Of a stretch of DNA of 64,000 nucleotides, positions 1 through 8,596 are shown one piece after another. The notes beneath the pieces were generated by a model. That model made no database searches. It had not been told where the DNA came from and saw only the letters and a list, made by a program, of their open reading frames with translations. This DNA comes from Anaerolineae bacterium (GTDB taxonomy: Bacteria; Chloroflexota; Anaerolineae; 4572-78; J111), in the NCBI GenBank assembly GCA_023151115.1, contig JAKLJP010000005.1, positions 62,001 through 126,000 of the forward strand, read 5' to 3'. Each line of letters opens with the position of its first letter. The first letter of the stretch is position 1. The position numbers and the translations under genes are program-made.

Positions 1-988
1 AACTGGGGTCATCGCGGGCCTGCAATAAATAGTGCAGATTCCAATTCTTTTTGGCGGCGGACTCGGCCTGCTGCGCTGGCGCTTCCAGCCGGAAGGCCAC
101 CCGGAAGGTTTTATCGCCGGCCACGTGGAGATTGCGCCGCCAGTTTTTATGGCCCTGGCTCAAGTGGCCCAGTTGGGCCGTCGAGCCGCTGACCCTGGGG
201 TTGGCATTGAACAGGGAAGCTAGCCAGTTGTAAGCTGCATCCGTGCCATCACTCCTTTTCACCAGGGGGGAAACCGCCGCCGCACTCCACTGCCGAGCCA
301 GGGCGTCGGTCATGGTGTTGAGAAAGGTATCCAGCACGGTGCGCGGGGCAGGTGCGTTTTCCGGCTTGTCGGTTTCTGCCCGGCAGAGGGGCGGCATCGC
401 TTCCAGCAGCCGGGCCAGGCGCGGGCCGTCCTGCGAGCCATCCAGCACCGGCAGCCAGCGGGCGTGAAAGATTTTACCCTGGGCGTCGGCCTGGGCCAAC
501 ACCGGCAATAGCTTTTGCTGGGCCAGCGTTTCCAGGACCAGGTTGGCGACGGAGTGCCAATAATAAGTCTCCGCGCCCAGGACCAGGTGCGGTGGTAAAT
601 TTTCAGTCCCGGCCAGAGCAGTCAGCAGATCAAAGGCGGCCACAGGCGGCAGCCACAACCCGGCCACCAGCCAGGGCGTCAGTGTAGGCGCTTCGCTGTC
701 CACAATATCCCAATCGTGCTGCAACTGCGGCGATGGCTGCGGGCCGGATTTGAGGGTGGGCAGGAGCAGGCTGACCAGTTTTTTCTCGGCCAGCAGCGCC
801 TCTGCCGCCAGCGGAGCCAGCAGCGGTTTCAACAGTTCCGGGGCAGCGCAAAAGGGATGAGGCGCTCCCTTTTTGGGTTTGATTTTAGGCGGCTGTCCTT
901 CCGAACTCTCGGCCCAACAGAGCATGCCGGCGGTCTCTGTTTCGGTGGGCCGGGTTGGCGGGTGCCAATGAAGGTGTAGAACGTACAT
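1..988 (-). CDS. SNF2-family helicase, N-terminal part (cut by left window edge)
   Basis: An open frame runs from the ATG at 988 to the window edge without a stop, giving the first 329 residues. The segment near the edge (FRVAFRLEAP, then WNLHYLLQARDDPS) matches the conserved core of the SNF2 helicase-associated domain (DUF3670 type) that precedes the SNF2 ATPase in bacterial DEAD/DEAH helicases of about 1000 aa. The helicase motifs themselves would lie outside the window. Such proteins are thought to remodel nucleic-acid-protein complexes, and their substrates are mostly unknown. The gene lies downstream of the SDR gene on the same strand, separated by about 110 bp with three small palindromes. 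The family call rests on the associated domain only, since no Walker motif is visible. Confidence 0.75.
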   Translation of the reverse strand, partial: MYVLHLHWHPPTRPTETETAGMLCWAESSEGQPPKIKPKKGAPHPFCAAPELLKPLLAPLAAEALLAEKKLVSLLLPTLKSGPQPSPQLQHDWDIVDSEAPTLTPWLVAGLWLPPVAAFDLLTALAGTENLPPHLVLGAETYYWHSVANLVLETLAQQKLLPVLAQADAQGKIFHARWLPVLDGSQDGPRLARLLEAMPPLCRAETDKPENAPAPRTVLDTFLNTMTDALARQWSAAAVSPLVKRSDGTDAAYNWLASLFNANPRVSGSTAQLGHLSQGHKNWRRNLHVAGDKTFRVAFRLEAPAQQAESAAKKNWNLHYLLQARDDPS

Positions 989-1006
989 AGTGACTTTCTT
1001 TCAGAT

Positions 1007-1082
1007 CGTTACGGATTTGAATCCGTAACGGTTTTTGCGGACTTAAGTCCGCCAATTACCCATGACAGATACATATCTGTCA
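1007..1082. repeat. Cluster of three short perfect palindromes
   Basis: Between the SDR stop and the helicase start lie three separate inverted repeats: CGTTACGGAT/ATCCGTAACG (1007-1030, 4-base loop), GCGGACTTAAGTCCGC (1037-1052) and TGACAGATACATATCTGTCA (1063-1082). They could terminate SDR transcription or be remnants of dispersed palindromic elements. There is no T-run typical of an intrinsic terminator on the minus strand. Confidence 0.7.
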
Positions 1083-1100
1083 CGCTCGAATCAAAGCTTT

Positions 1101-1829
1101 TCAGATGTCCTGACCCTGGGGCAGCATGACCAAATCCCGAATGGTCACGTGAGGCGGCTGTGAAAGCATAAATACTACGGCTTCAGCCACATCCTCGGAA
1201 CGCAAACTGGCTCGCTCTTTAACTTTCCGGTCAATCGCGGCGGGGTCGGTAAAGCCCCATAACTCGTTGGCGACCATGCCCGGCGCAATGGCCCCCACAC
1301 GGATGCCGTGGGGCGCTACCTGGCGGCGCAGGGTATGGACAAAGCCCTGAATGGCGTGTTTTGAAGCGCTGTAGACCGGCTCCCATTCAATATCAACAAA
1401 GCCAGAGATGGAGCTGGTCACCAGAATATCCCCGGATTTTTGGGCGATCATCGTGGGCAGGCTGGTATGGATACAGCGCAGCACGCCGTCAATATTTACA
1501 TTCATCAGGTTGGCCCAGGCGTCCGGGTCGCCTTCCGCCACCTGGCCCGGAATATAAATGCCAGCATTGGCAAAGAGAACATCAATCCGGCCAAATCGCT
1601 CCAGAGTTTGGGCCACCATTCGGGCCACATCGGCCCCGGCGGTGACATCCGTCGGCACGGCGAGCGCCTCGGTTCCCAGTTCTTCGGCCAAAGCATGCAG
1701 TTTTTCAACGGAACGGGCGGCCAGGGTCAAGCGGCAGCCCAGGTGCGCTAACGCGCGGGCCGTCGCCGCGCCAATACCCGAACTTGCGCCGGTAATAATA
1801 ACAACCTTTCCCGCCAGAGCATGCTCCAT
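1101..1829 (-). CDS. SDR family NAD(P)-dependent oxidoreductase
   Basis: Classical short-chain dehydrogenase of 242 aa, close to the usual 245-250. The Rossmann dinucleotide motif TGASSGIG is near residue 14, NAG (in FANAGIY) near residue 89, the active-site Ser in TSSISG near 140, and YSASK supplies the catalytic Tyr and Lys near 154-158. It should carry out reversible NAD(P)H-linked oxidation of an alcohol or 3-hydroxy acid in the cytoplasm. The overall pattern is closest to the YdfG/serine-3-dehydrogenase type, but the substrate cannot be read from sequence. The start is chosen because AAGGAGG lies 7 bases upstream of the ATG. Confidence 0.9.
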   Translation of the reverse strand: MEHALAGKVVIITGASSGIGAATARALAHLGCRLTLAARSVEKLHALAEELGTEALAVPTDVTAGADVARMVAQTLERFGRIDVLFANAGIYIPGQVAEGDPDAWANLMNVNIDGVLRCIHTSLPTMIAQKSGDILVTSSISGFVDIEWEPVYSASKHAIQGFVHTLRRQVAPHGIRVGAIAPGMVANELWGFTDPAAIDRKVKERASLRSEDVAEAVVFMLSQPPHVTIRDLVMLPQGQDI

Positions 1830-1844
1830 AAGGAGGCCTCCTTA
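1829..1844 (-). promoter_or_regulatory. Palindromic Shine-Dalgarno of the SDR gene
   Basis: TAAGGAGGCCTCCTTA is a perfect 16-base palindrome that contains the gene's Shine-Dalgarno sequence and touches the first base of the start codon. The complementary half could mask the ribosome site in RNA, although a loop-less palindrome folds poorly. It may be chance. Confidence 0.5.
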
Positions 1845-1884
1845 AAATTGTCACTGAAATTATAACATATACTAAGCGCACGCT

Positions 1885-1954
1885 AAAATTTCCGTAGGAC
1901 GGCATCCCTATGCCGTCCGCTGACGCATGGGGATGCGTCAGCTACGGAAATTTT
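1885..1954. repeat. Nested palindromic element, copy 1
   Basis: Outer arms AAAATTTCCGTAG and CTACGGAAATTTT enclose two inner hairpins, GACGGCAT/ATGCCGTC and CTGACGCAT/ATGCGTCAG, so the RNA or single-stranded DNA would form a cloverleaf-like three-way junction. The inner units (GGCATCCCTATGCC and a GCAT...ATGCGTCA hairpin) recur at 56162-56240, and the second recurs at 22142-22200. It lies in the gap upstream of the SDR gene and downstream of the methyltransferase gene. Confidence 0.8.
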
Positions 1955-2001
1955 GAAATGCGTTGGGTATAAATGGGAAAGAAGCGGTATTTCGGGGAAC
2001 T

Positions 2002-5000
2002 TTACCACCCCTGGGCCAGCGCCTTGCACTGCTCATAGTGGGCATCCAACTGCGGGCCAAGCAAAATGAGGGCCGTAACCCGGCGAGCCAGGTCACGGAA
2101 AAGACGGAGTTCGGCCTGCGAGAGGGGGCGGCCCAAATCTTGCCGATGGCGGTAAGACAGCCACTTTTTGAGCACCGGGTAGCCGCCGATCACATACTGC
2201 CAACTTGCCAGAGGAATATTTTGCCAGCGCGGCCGGTGGGCTTGTTCAGTGTTCCAGATAATGTCGAGGGTATGGCTGCCGCCCAACAGTTCGGCCAACT
2301 CAGCGACAGCCAGCCCCAACGCCGCCGCTTCCGCTTCAAGCCCGGCCTGTTCCTCCGGGGTGCGCGGGCGATTGACGGTTTTACCAACGCCGCTGTAATG
2401 GACCGTCACCTCCCGCTCGGCCTCGGTCTGGTAAGGTTCAGCCAGGTAGCCAACCCGGACCAGGGCCGGGCGAATCTGGCCGGCGATGACGCCGACCACA
2501 TCTGTCTCTGGATTGAGCAAGGCCGCCACTTGCTCGCCCAGGGCCGCGCCGGTTTGCAAAACGGCGGCGTCTTCGGGCATGGGCAGGCGCGGCCAATCGG
2601 CCCGTAGGCCATCGGCCTGTTCTTGCAGATAAGCCGGGGCATAGCCGACAGCCAGGGCGTGCAGCCAGATCCAGGCCGGGATGTCGGAATCAGCCGGGTT
2701 CAGGCCCAAGCGCTGCAAATAGGCGCGGGTCGCAGCAGAGAGATTGGGGTTGAAGGCGTCGCCACTGCCGCCGTTGCCGCCCAGGGCCGAGGTGCGCAGC
2801 CAGAAGGGGAAGGCCGAGGCATCGGTCGTCAAAAGATGATCGTCAAAGAGATGGCTGACCAGGTAAAAGGGCGGCCCTTCGGGGGTTTTGACGCCTTTGA
2901 CCCGGCTGAGCAAAAAGCGGTTGCCGGCCCAGGCTTGCGCCAGCAGGCCGGGACGGGGTTCATTCCAAAGCGGGCGGATTGGCTCAATGTAAGCCCAGCG
3001 ATGATCCAACGGCTTGAAGGCATAAGGGGTCAAATTTTCCGGGCGATACCGGCTTTCTTTGAGTAATCTCTTGCGCGTTGCTTGCGGGTCAAAACGGGCC
3101 GCCGGAGACATCAGGCCGGGGTGCAAGGCTTTGATGGCGTCATCACTTTGCTGCGGGTCGAAATAGGCCCGCATGCGCTGCTCCAGCGGGTCGCGGTCAA
3201 TAGAGATGAGGGCAGAGCTGCGTTTTTCCATCAGGCCGTTGCCGGGCGCGGCGGCGGCCAGGTCGGTCAGCCGGGGCCAGGTGAGGTAAGCGCCGCTGCC
3301 CCCGGCGGGGCGCAGAGCGTAGCGGGTGGCTGCGGTGGGGTCAACCAGTGCGTATTGACCGGCAAAGTCAGCCACCTGGAGACTCTCTAAAAGTTCCTGC
3401 CGCTTATCCTCAGCCCGCCCCGATTGGCCGGGCATTCCCCAAATATCTCGGTAAAAAACCTGCGGCGTCTCACTCAAAGCTGCTGGCTGACGCGCCAGGA
3501 TACTAATGGCCGTGCCTACTTTGATACCGGGCGAACCCGGCCCCATATCAAAAATCGTTTCGCAGGTGTTGCCGCTGGGGGTGCGCTCAGAAACCAGGCG
3601 ATTACCGTGCAAGTTATCTATCCAAACCTGGTGAAAATTTTTCAAGATATGCTGGCGCATGACAGTGTAGGACGGGCCTTCAAGGTAGGAATTGTTAGAA
3701 ATATAGCAGACAACCCCCTGGCCAACGCGGCCGCTTTCGGCAATTTGACGCTCGGCCAGGCGAAAGAAGCGCACGTACAGGTCGTCAAGATTGAACTTTT
3801 TGATGCCCCAGCCGCCCTGCTCAACCGGGGCGTTGAGGCCCTGTTTGTACGGCTCGACCAGGTTGGCTTCTTCGGCCTCGCCCACCCCGGCAAAGGCGTT
3901 ATAGGGTGGGTTGCCCAGGATGACCAGGATAGGGGCTTCGCGTTTGACCCGGTCGGCTTCGGCCAGTTCCAATTCCAGGCCGGGGAAGCGGTCGTGGATT
4001 TCGGCGATGACCTGCTGCAGCTCCTGGGGTTGGGCCGTCCAGCCGGTCAGGGCGTTGGTCAGGTAAATCGGCAGCCGTTCATACGCACCGATAGCAACAC
4101 CCTGAGAAGCCAGGTAGTAGCCCAACTGCAAATGGGCAATCACAAAGGGGGCGGTTAAAATTTCAAAGCCGATGACCCGCTGCTGCAACGCCTCCTGGGT
4201 TCTGATGATGGCTTGTCCACCCTCGCCTTTGTCGAGCAAAATTTGATGAATAGTCCGGGCCACTTCCAGCAGGTAGCTGCCCGTGCCCACGCACGGGTCC
4301 AGCACTACCACGCGGGGGTCGGCCAGGCCGTCGGGCAGATTGAGCGATTCTTGCAGCAGCCGCTGGATGCGGGCCACCTGGTAGGCCACAATTTCGGGCG
4401 GGGTGTACCAGACGCCCAGCCGGTCGCGCAGTTCGGGGTCAAAGGCGGCCAGGAAGGGTTCGTAGAAATAGGTGATGGCCTGACCGGCTTTGAATTTTTG
4501 GAGCAGGGCAGCCCGTTCGACCCGGTTGAGGGTGGCGGCAGCCCCGTCCAGCAGGTCGGTTAGATTCAGGCGGCGCAGGCGGCTGGGCCGGGTAAATTCG
4601 ATAAAGAGCGATTCCAGGGCCGGCACGTTAAGCAAGTGGGCGGTGATGCGCCAATCAAAGAGCTGTTCAGGCCGGGCCGTTTCAGCCCAGAGCACCCAGG
4701 CGCTAAAAAGACCGTAAAACAGAGTTTGCACCAGGGAGGAGCGAAAGAAGAGCCGTTCGGCTTCGGCGGTTTGAAAGTGGATGCCCAGGACGCCTTCCAG
4801 GGCCTCGCGCAAAGCGGCCAGGTCAGTTTCAGGCAGGTCGAGAATGCGCTGGCGGGCCAGGCGGGCATAGTAAGCCAACTGCTCGGCCAACTCGCCGGGG
4901 TCGCTGATGAAGGTACTGCGGCGCATAAAAGCGGCCAAAAAGTCGAGCAGTCCGGCCTCTTTTTCCTGGACCAGGTGGGGAATGGGCCGGGTCCAAAATT

Positions 5001-5415
5001 CAGTCTCACTGGCCGCCAGCCGGAAGGTGTCTTCCAGACGGCTCTGGCCGGTCAATTCATTTTGCCCGACAACCACAAAATCACGATAGTTGGTCACCAG
5101 TACCAGAGATGTTTTGTTCCAATATTTGGTTACTTGCGGCCCGGTGGCTGTGCGCCAGGAGTCGTCGCTGGTGGGTTTGATTTCGATAAGCGAGCGCAGC
5201 GGATTGGCCAAGCTCTTCTCAAAAACGCCCCCGTCGGGCAAGCCGGCTCCCTGCCCGGAGACCTGAAGGACGGCGTAAGTTTTGGGGGTGAGGGTATCGC
5301 CTACACTATTCAGTAATGTTTCCAGGGGGCCATAATAGCTGGTTTCGGGGGTAGCCGCGCCGCTGGCTTTGATCTGGCGCATGGCTTGCAGGTATTGGGT
5401 GAGCGGACTCGTCAT
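2002..5415 (-). CDS. Single-chain restriction-modification enzyme, type ISP/IIG-like N6-adenine methyltransferase
   Basis: A 1137-aa protein combining nuclease, methylase and recognition regions. PD at residues 60-61 followed by EIK at 78-80 fits a PD-(D/E)XK nuclease. The N6-adenine methylase carries motif I DPCVGTGSYL near 370 and motif IV NPPY near 504. A C-terminal region from about 800 (FKPLDHRW, RFLLSRVKG) resembles the specificity domain of type ISP enzymes. Characterised ISP enzymes are about 1570 aa because of a helicase-like motor between nuclease and methylase, and no such motor fits here, so a type IIG/IIL-like mode is more likely. It would methylate one strand of a short asymmetric site and cut unmodified DNA. 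It lies 36 bp downstream of the KaiC-like gene on the same strand. Confidence 0.8.
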   Translation of the reverse strand: MTSPLTQYLQAMRQIKASGAATPETSYYGPLETLLNSVGDTLTPKTYAVLQVSGQGAGLPDGGVFEKSLANPLRSLIEIKPTSDDSWRTATGPQVTKYWNKTSLVLVTNYRDFVVVGQNELTGQSRLEDTFRLAASETEFWTRPIPHLVQEKEAGLLDFLAAFMRRSTFISDPGELAEQLAYYARLARQRILDLPETDLAALREALEGVLGIHFQTAEAERLFFRSSLVQTLFYGLFSAWVLWAETARPEQLFDWRITAHLLNVPALESLFIEFTRPSRLRRLNLTDLLDGAAATLNRVERAALLQKFKAGQAITYFYEPFLAAFDPELRDRLGVWYTPPEIVAYQVARIQRLLQESLNLPDGLADPRVVVLDPCVGTGSYLLEVARTIHQILLDKGEGGQAIIRTQEALQQRVIGFEILTAPFVIAHLQLGYYLASQGVAIGAYERLPIYLTNALTGWTAQPQELQQVIAEIHDRFPGLELELAEADRVKREAPILVILGNPPYNAFAGVGEAEEANLVEPYKQGLNAPVEQGGWGIKKFNLDDLYVRFFRLAERQIAESGRVGQGVVCYISNNSYLEGPSYTVMRQHILKNFHQVWIDNLHGNRLVSERTPSGNTCETIFDMGPGSPGIKVGTAISILARQPAALSETPQVFYRDIWGMPGQSGRAEDKRQELLESLQVADFAGQYALVDPTAATRYALRPAGGSGAYLTWPRLTDLAAAAPGNGLMEKRSSALISIDRDPLEQRMRAYFDPQQSDDAIKALHPGLMSPAARFDPQATRKRLLKESRYRPENLTPYAFKPLDHRWAYIEPIRPLWNEPRPGLLAQAWAGNRFLLSRVKGVKTPEGPPFYLVSHLFDDHLLTTDASAFPFWLRTSALGGNGGSGDAFNPNLSAATRAYLQRLGLNPADSDIPAWIWLHALAVGYAPAYLQEQADGLRADWPRLPMPEDAAVLQTGAALGEQVAALLNPETDVVGVIAGQIRPALVRVGYLAEPYQTEAEREVTVHYSGVGKTVNRPRTPEEQAGLEAEAAALGLAVAELAELLGGSHTLDIIWNTEQAHRPRWQNIPLASWQYVIGGYPVLKKWLSYRHRQDLGRPLSQAELRLFRDLARRVTALILLGPQLDAHYEQCKALAQGW

Positions 5416-5451
5416 AATAGATGAGTGGGCTTGGGTGCATTTTTGCGTAAA

Positions 5452-6198
5452 TCAAGCAATTCTGTGGGTAGCGCCGGAGAGGATACCTTCGCGGCCGGTG
5501 AACGGCTCTTTGATTTTGAGACCGCCTTTTTGAATTTCAAAGCGGCGGATCTCTTTTTGATGGGCGCTGCCGCGCATTTTCATCACGGCGATGGCTCGCT
5601 GCATACTGCTGTCTACCTCAACATAGCGGAGCAGCATAACCGTATCTACCAGGAAGGGCAGGGTGGCCATGCGCCCACGCTGTACTTCAAGCACATTGAC
5701 GGCCTCATCCAGCAGCAGCGATGTCATACCCTCTCGTTTGAGGGCGTTGACCAAGGTGTTGAAAGTGTCACGCAGTTCCTGGGGATCTGTCGTCAGCCGT
5801 TGAAAGTGGGCCGCGCTGTCAATCACCACCCGTTCGGGGGCCAGGGTGTGCAGCATCGGGGCTAAGGGGCTGTCGGGAGATTTGAGGCTGCCTAAAAATA
5901 CTTCCGGCGAGGTAAAGAGAATCCGCAGCAGGCCGTCTTTCTCCAAAGCTTTCAAATCCCAGCCCAGTTGCAGGGCATCACGGATGAGCGAGGCCGGAAA
6001 TTCCTCAAATGAAACCATCAGCCCCGGCTGGCCAGCTTTGATCCCGGCGATCAGAAATTGCAGCCCCAGGGTGGTTTTACCCACACCGGGCGCGCCGCTA
6101 ATTAACGAGGCTGAACCAGACAACAGGCCGCCGCCCACCATCTGGTCCAAATCGGCCGAGCCAAAGGATAATCTTTTTTTAGGCGTCACTGTGGGCAT
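5452..6198 (-). CDS. KaiC-like RecA-superfamily ATPase
   Basis: A single RecA/KaiC ATPase domain. The N-terminus has the KaiC-family pattern LDQMVGGGL, then Walker A GAPGVGKTT, then SFEE, and a Walker B-like strand ending VVIDS. Only one domain is present, against two in clock KaiC, so this belongs to the broad single-domain KaiC-like group found next to histidine kinases and gas-vesicle or signalling genes. A role in the circadian clock is not implied. A GTG at 6216 would add six residues, but AGAAAGG lies about 8 bases before the ATG at 6198, which is therefore preferred. Its spacing suggests co-transcription with the methyltransferase gene downstream. Confidence 0.8.
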   Translation of the reverse strand: MPTVTPKKRLSFGSADLDQMVGGGLLSGSASLISGAPGVGKTTLGLQFLIAGIKAGQPGLMVSFEEFPASLIRDALQLGWDLKALEKDGLLRILFTSPEVFLGSLKSPDSPLAPMLHTLAPERVVIDSAAHFQRLTTDPQELRDTFNTLVNALKREGMTSLLLDEAVNVLEVQRGRMATLPFLVDTVMLLRYVEVDSSMQRAIAVMKMRGSAHQKEIRRFEIQKGGLKIKEPFTGREGILSGATHRIA

Positions 6199-6250
6199 GA
6201 ATTGACCCTTTCTCACTTTTCAGGATAGGCTGAAGCGTGAGTATTCTACC

Positions 6251-7102
6251 TCAATCGTCGCCAAGTTTCAATTGCCAGTTAATAATTTTAATCTGGATCG
6301 CGTCGTCGCTGCTGCACGGATTGGGGATACAGCCCTTGCGATCTTCGTCGTTGATATCTTCTTCTTCCTCATCTTCTAAGGCTTTGCAATGCTTCGGGTT
6401 TATGGCGTAGATCGGATCGGTGGTAAATTTAAACTCCTCGCTGGCGCGCTGCCCGTTTTCGACCACATAGGCAAACCAGTTGTGTGATGAAGAAGCCGCC
6501 ACCTTATTACTGCCGGGCAGAAGTAAAGCGCCATAACGTCCGTTGCCGTCGGTGCGAACGGTAAACAAGCTGCCGGATACCCCCAGCTCGCCATACTGAA
6601 TCTGGACTCCTGCTTTGGGCAAACCGTCCGGCCCGTTGACCGTACCTTTGAGGCCCACATCGGCGCAGTTGTTCTCGCTGGAGTGAGATGAAACCACGTA
6701 ACCAAATGGGGTGGGGGTGGCGGTGGGCGGCGGCGGCAGGGTAGGCGGTACACGAGTGGCGGTGTCGGTGGGGGTGGGGGTCAGGGTGGGGCTGGGGGTT
6801 TTGGTGGGGGTGGGGGTACGGGTGTCGGTGGGGGTTTTGGTGGGTCCGGGGGTGCGGGTGGGGGTGGGCGTCCAGGTAGCGGGGTAGGATTGATCGGGTG
6901 TGGCTACAATCACAATTTGGGTAGCTTGAGGTGGTGGATTTCTCAGGGCAACTTCGGTGGCCCGGCTGGGGCTGAGGGGATTAAACGGAACGTTGGGCTG
7001 AATAAAGATGGTGGCGTAGCAGAGCACCGACAACAGGGTCATGCCCATGGTCAGGGCCAACAAAACTGTTGTCCAACGATTGTCTAATCTTTGAGTCGTC
7101 AT
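6251..7102 (-). CDS. Membrane-anchored protein with Thr/Pro stalk and carboxypeptidase-regulatory-like domain
   Basis: 283 aa. One hydrophobic helix near residues 12-32 is followed by NPLSPSRAT, then a stalk of about 70 residues rich in TPTPT repeats, then a globular part (about 135-230) whose spacing (KGTVNGPDGLPKAGVQI, YGAL, PGSN) resembles a carboxypeptidase-regulatory or other small beta-sandwich domain. The tail is strongly acidic (EDEEEEDINDEDR). The protein is likely anchored in the cytoplasmic membrane with the rest outside. It is a paralog of the next gene upstream, sharing the anchor, the stalk and the core SHNWFAYV-NGQ. Function unknown. Confidence 0.7.
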   Translation of the reverse strand: MTTQRLDNRWTTVLLALTMGMTLLSVLCYATIFIQPNVPFNPLSPSRATEVALRNPPPQATQIVIVATPDQSYPATWTPTPTRTPGPTKTPTDTRTPTPTKTPSPTLTPTPTDTATRVPPTLPPPPTATPTPFGYVVSSHSSENNCADVGLKGTVNGPDGLPKAGVQIQYGELGVSGSLFTVRTDGNGRYGALLLPGSNKVAASSSHNWFAYVVENGQRASEEFKFTTDPIYAINPKHCKALEDEEEEDINDEDRKGCIPNPCSSDDAIQIKIINWQLKLGDD

Positions 7103-7296
7103 CTTACATTACCTCACTGTTTTTAAGCAAGACACCTTGTGTTATGTGTCCTACCGCCGAACAACTTCAGTCTGTTACTCAGATATACTCAGTAGATCCA
7201 AATTTGAGGAGCCAGCACGCCCACGTGCGGCGGCGTTCGGCACGAAGGCGTGCCCGCTTCGCGTCCTCGGAAAATTGGATATACTGATACTGCTAT
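7103..7296. repeat. Intergenic region with imperfect nested inverted repeat
   Basis: Segments around 7177-7210 (AGATATACTCAGTAGATCC, AAATTTGAGG) and 7268-7290 (CCTCGGAAAATTGGATATAC) form long imperfect arms around a GC-rich core containing the short inverted repeat GCACGCC/GGCGTGC. It resembles the other dispersed nested palindromes of this window. It separates the two paralogous stalk proteins and should hold the promoter or leader of the downstream one. Confidence 0.45.
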
Positions 7297-8502
7297 TTAA
7301 GGTAACTCTTCACAAGCAATGCCGTTGCGGTCGGGGTCCAGGGCATCGGTATTTTTATTGCCGCCGCCGGCAGCGTTATAAGCCGCCTGGGCCTGGGCCT
7401 GGCTGGCAAAATCGGAACATTGTAACGTCCGGCCCAGGGGTAAATCTTCACAGGCAACACCATCTTTATCCCGGTCAAAATCGTAAATATCCACTCGCGG
7501 GCCGCCCACAGCCTGGAAGAGGCGCTGGGCATCGGCCTGAGTTGGGCAGTCATTGCAGGTTCGTTCGACGATAAAACTTTCATAAGGTGGAATACATAGA
7601 TTCAGGCGAGGGGTCGGCGTAGCCGCTCTAGTATCAAACTCTTCCGGTCGAAAGACCACATGCTTGATATTGGTGGCATCTTCGCTGGTGCAGGGATCAG
7701 GGATGCAGCTATTATTGTCGTTGCCGTTGCCGCTCCCATTATCATTACCGTTACTATTGTTATCATTACTATTGCTGTTGCTGTTGTTGTTGTTATCGTT
7801 GCTACAGCTTTCGCTGGGGTCGGCATACAGCGGATCGGTAGAAAACAGGAGGGCTTTGCTCACTTTTTGCCCGTTTTGGATCAGGTAGGCAAACCAGTTA
7901 TGGGACTTTTGGGAGGCACTTTTATTGGTGCCGGGAATGAGCGTGACACCATAAAATTCGTGGAACTCGGTGGGTCCGGTTTGGAAGACACTGCCGCGAA
8001 CTCCAATTTCGCCATATTCCACTTGAAACCCGGAAATCGGTTCATTGTCTGCGCCAAAAACCGAATATTTCATTTTGATATTCGCGCAGTTATTTTCGCT
8101 TTCGGGGCCGCTTTGAGCCATAAAAGCATAGGGCGGAATTGGGGTAAAGGTAGGCGGAACGACCCGGGTCGGGGTTCGGGTGAAAGTAGGTGTGCTGGTG
8201 GGGGTGTCGGTTTTGGTTGGGGTGGGAGTACGGGTTTCCGTGGCGGTTTTGGTCGGCGCCGGGGTCGAGGTGGCGCTGGGGGTCCAGGTAGGCGGGTAAG
8301 TAGCCACCGGGGGAGGCGTAGAAGTAGCAGTGGGCAAACCGGCCAGGCGAGTGGCGGCAAGAGCGGTAGCACGATTTGGGCTTAAGGGGTTAAAAAAGAC
8401 ATTGGGGTTTAGAAATATGGTTAGCAAGCACAGCAAGGTTAACACAATCAGCCCAATAATCATAGCCAATAAAACGGTAATTAAATTGCCTAAATTCGAC
8501 AT
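7297..8502 (-). CDS. Membrane-anchored stalk protein with two Excalibur calcium-binding motifs
   Basis: 401 aa paralog of the previous gene. One N-terminal membrane helix is followed by NPLSPNRAT, a TPTPT-rich stalk (about 60-115), the shared core domain (SHNWFAYL), then an Asn/Ser/Asp/Gly low-complexity run near 235-265, then two C-terminal motifs DRDKDGVACE and DPDRNGIACE. The D-x-D-x-D-G-x-x-C-E pattern with a preceding Cys (CNDC..., CSDF...) is the Excalibur extracellular calcium-binding signature. The protein is probably displayed outside the membrane and stabilised by calcium and disulfides. Partner and substrate are unknown. The low-complexity Asn run is encoded by AAT/AAC/AGT-rich triplet-like DNA and may vary in length. 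Confidence 0.75.
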   Translation of the reverse strand: MSNLGNLITVLLAMIIGLIVLTLLCLLTIFLNPNVFFNPLSPNRATALAATRLAGLPTATSTPPPVATYPPTWTPSATSTPAPTKTATETRTPTPTKTDTPTSTPTFTRTPTRVVPPTFTPIPPYAFMAQSGPESENNCANIKMKYSVFGADNEPISGFQVEYGEIGVRGSVFQTGPTEFHEFYGVTLIPGTNKSASQKSHNWFAYLIQNGQKVSKALLFSTDPLYADPSESCSNDNNNNSNSNSNDNNSNGNDNGSGNGNDNNSCIPDPCTSEDATNIKHVVFRPEEFDTRAATPTPRLNLCIPPYESFIVERTCNDCPTQADAQRLFQAVGGPRVDIYDFDRDKDGVACEDLPLGRTLQCSDFASQAQAQAAYNAAGGGNKNTDALDPDRNGIACEELP

Positions 8503-8531
8503 ACACGCTCTCCTGAGAGGTTACACGTGGT

Positions 8532-8566
8532 AAGGTTACAAGTTGGAGGTTGATACTTGTAACCTT
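8532..8566 (-). terminator. Terminator-like hairpin
   Basis: AAGGTTACAAGT and ACTTGTAACCTT form a perfect 12-base stem with an 11-base loop, 31 bp downstream of the stop at 8597 and before the next start at 8502. No strong U-run follows, so it may equally be a dispersed palindrome. Confidence 0.5.
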
Positions 8567-8596
8567 TAACCTTTAACGTTGAACTTTCAACCCCAC

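Noticed and set aside
1..6198. DISARM-like defence locus (SNF2 helicase plus methyltransferase)
   Set aside because: An unrelated SDR gene lies between, the methyltransferase has its own nuclease motif, and no drmA, drmB or drmC gene is present in the window.
5452..6198. Circadian clock KaiC
   Set aside because: Only one ATPase domain and no kaiA or kaiB nearby.
7602..8385. Long antisense frames opposite the Excalibur protein gene
   Set aside because: They are shadows created by Asn/Ser- and Thr/Pro-rich codons of the real gene; one is pure poly-Leu from GTT/TTG runs.
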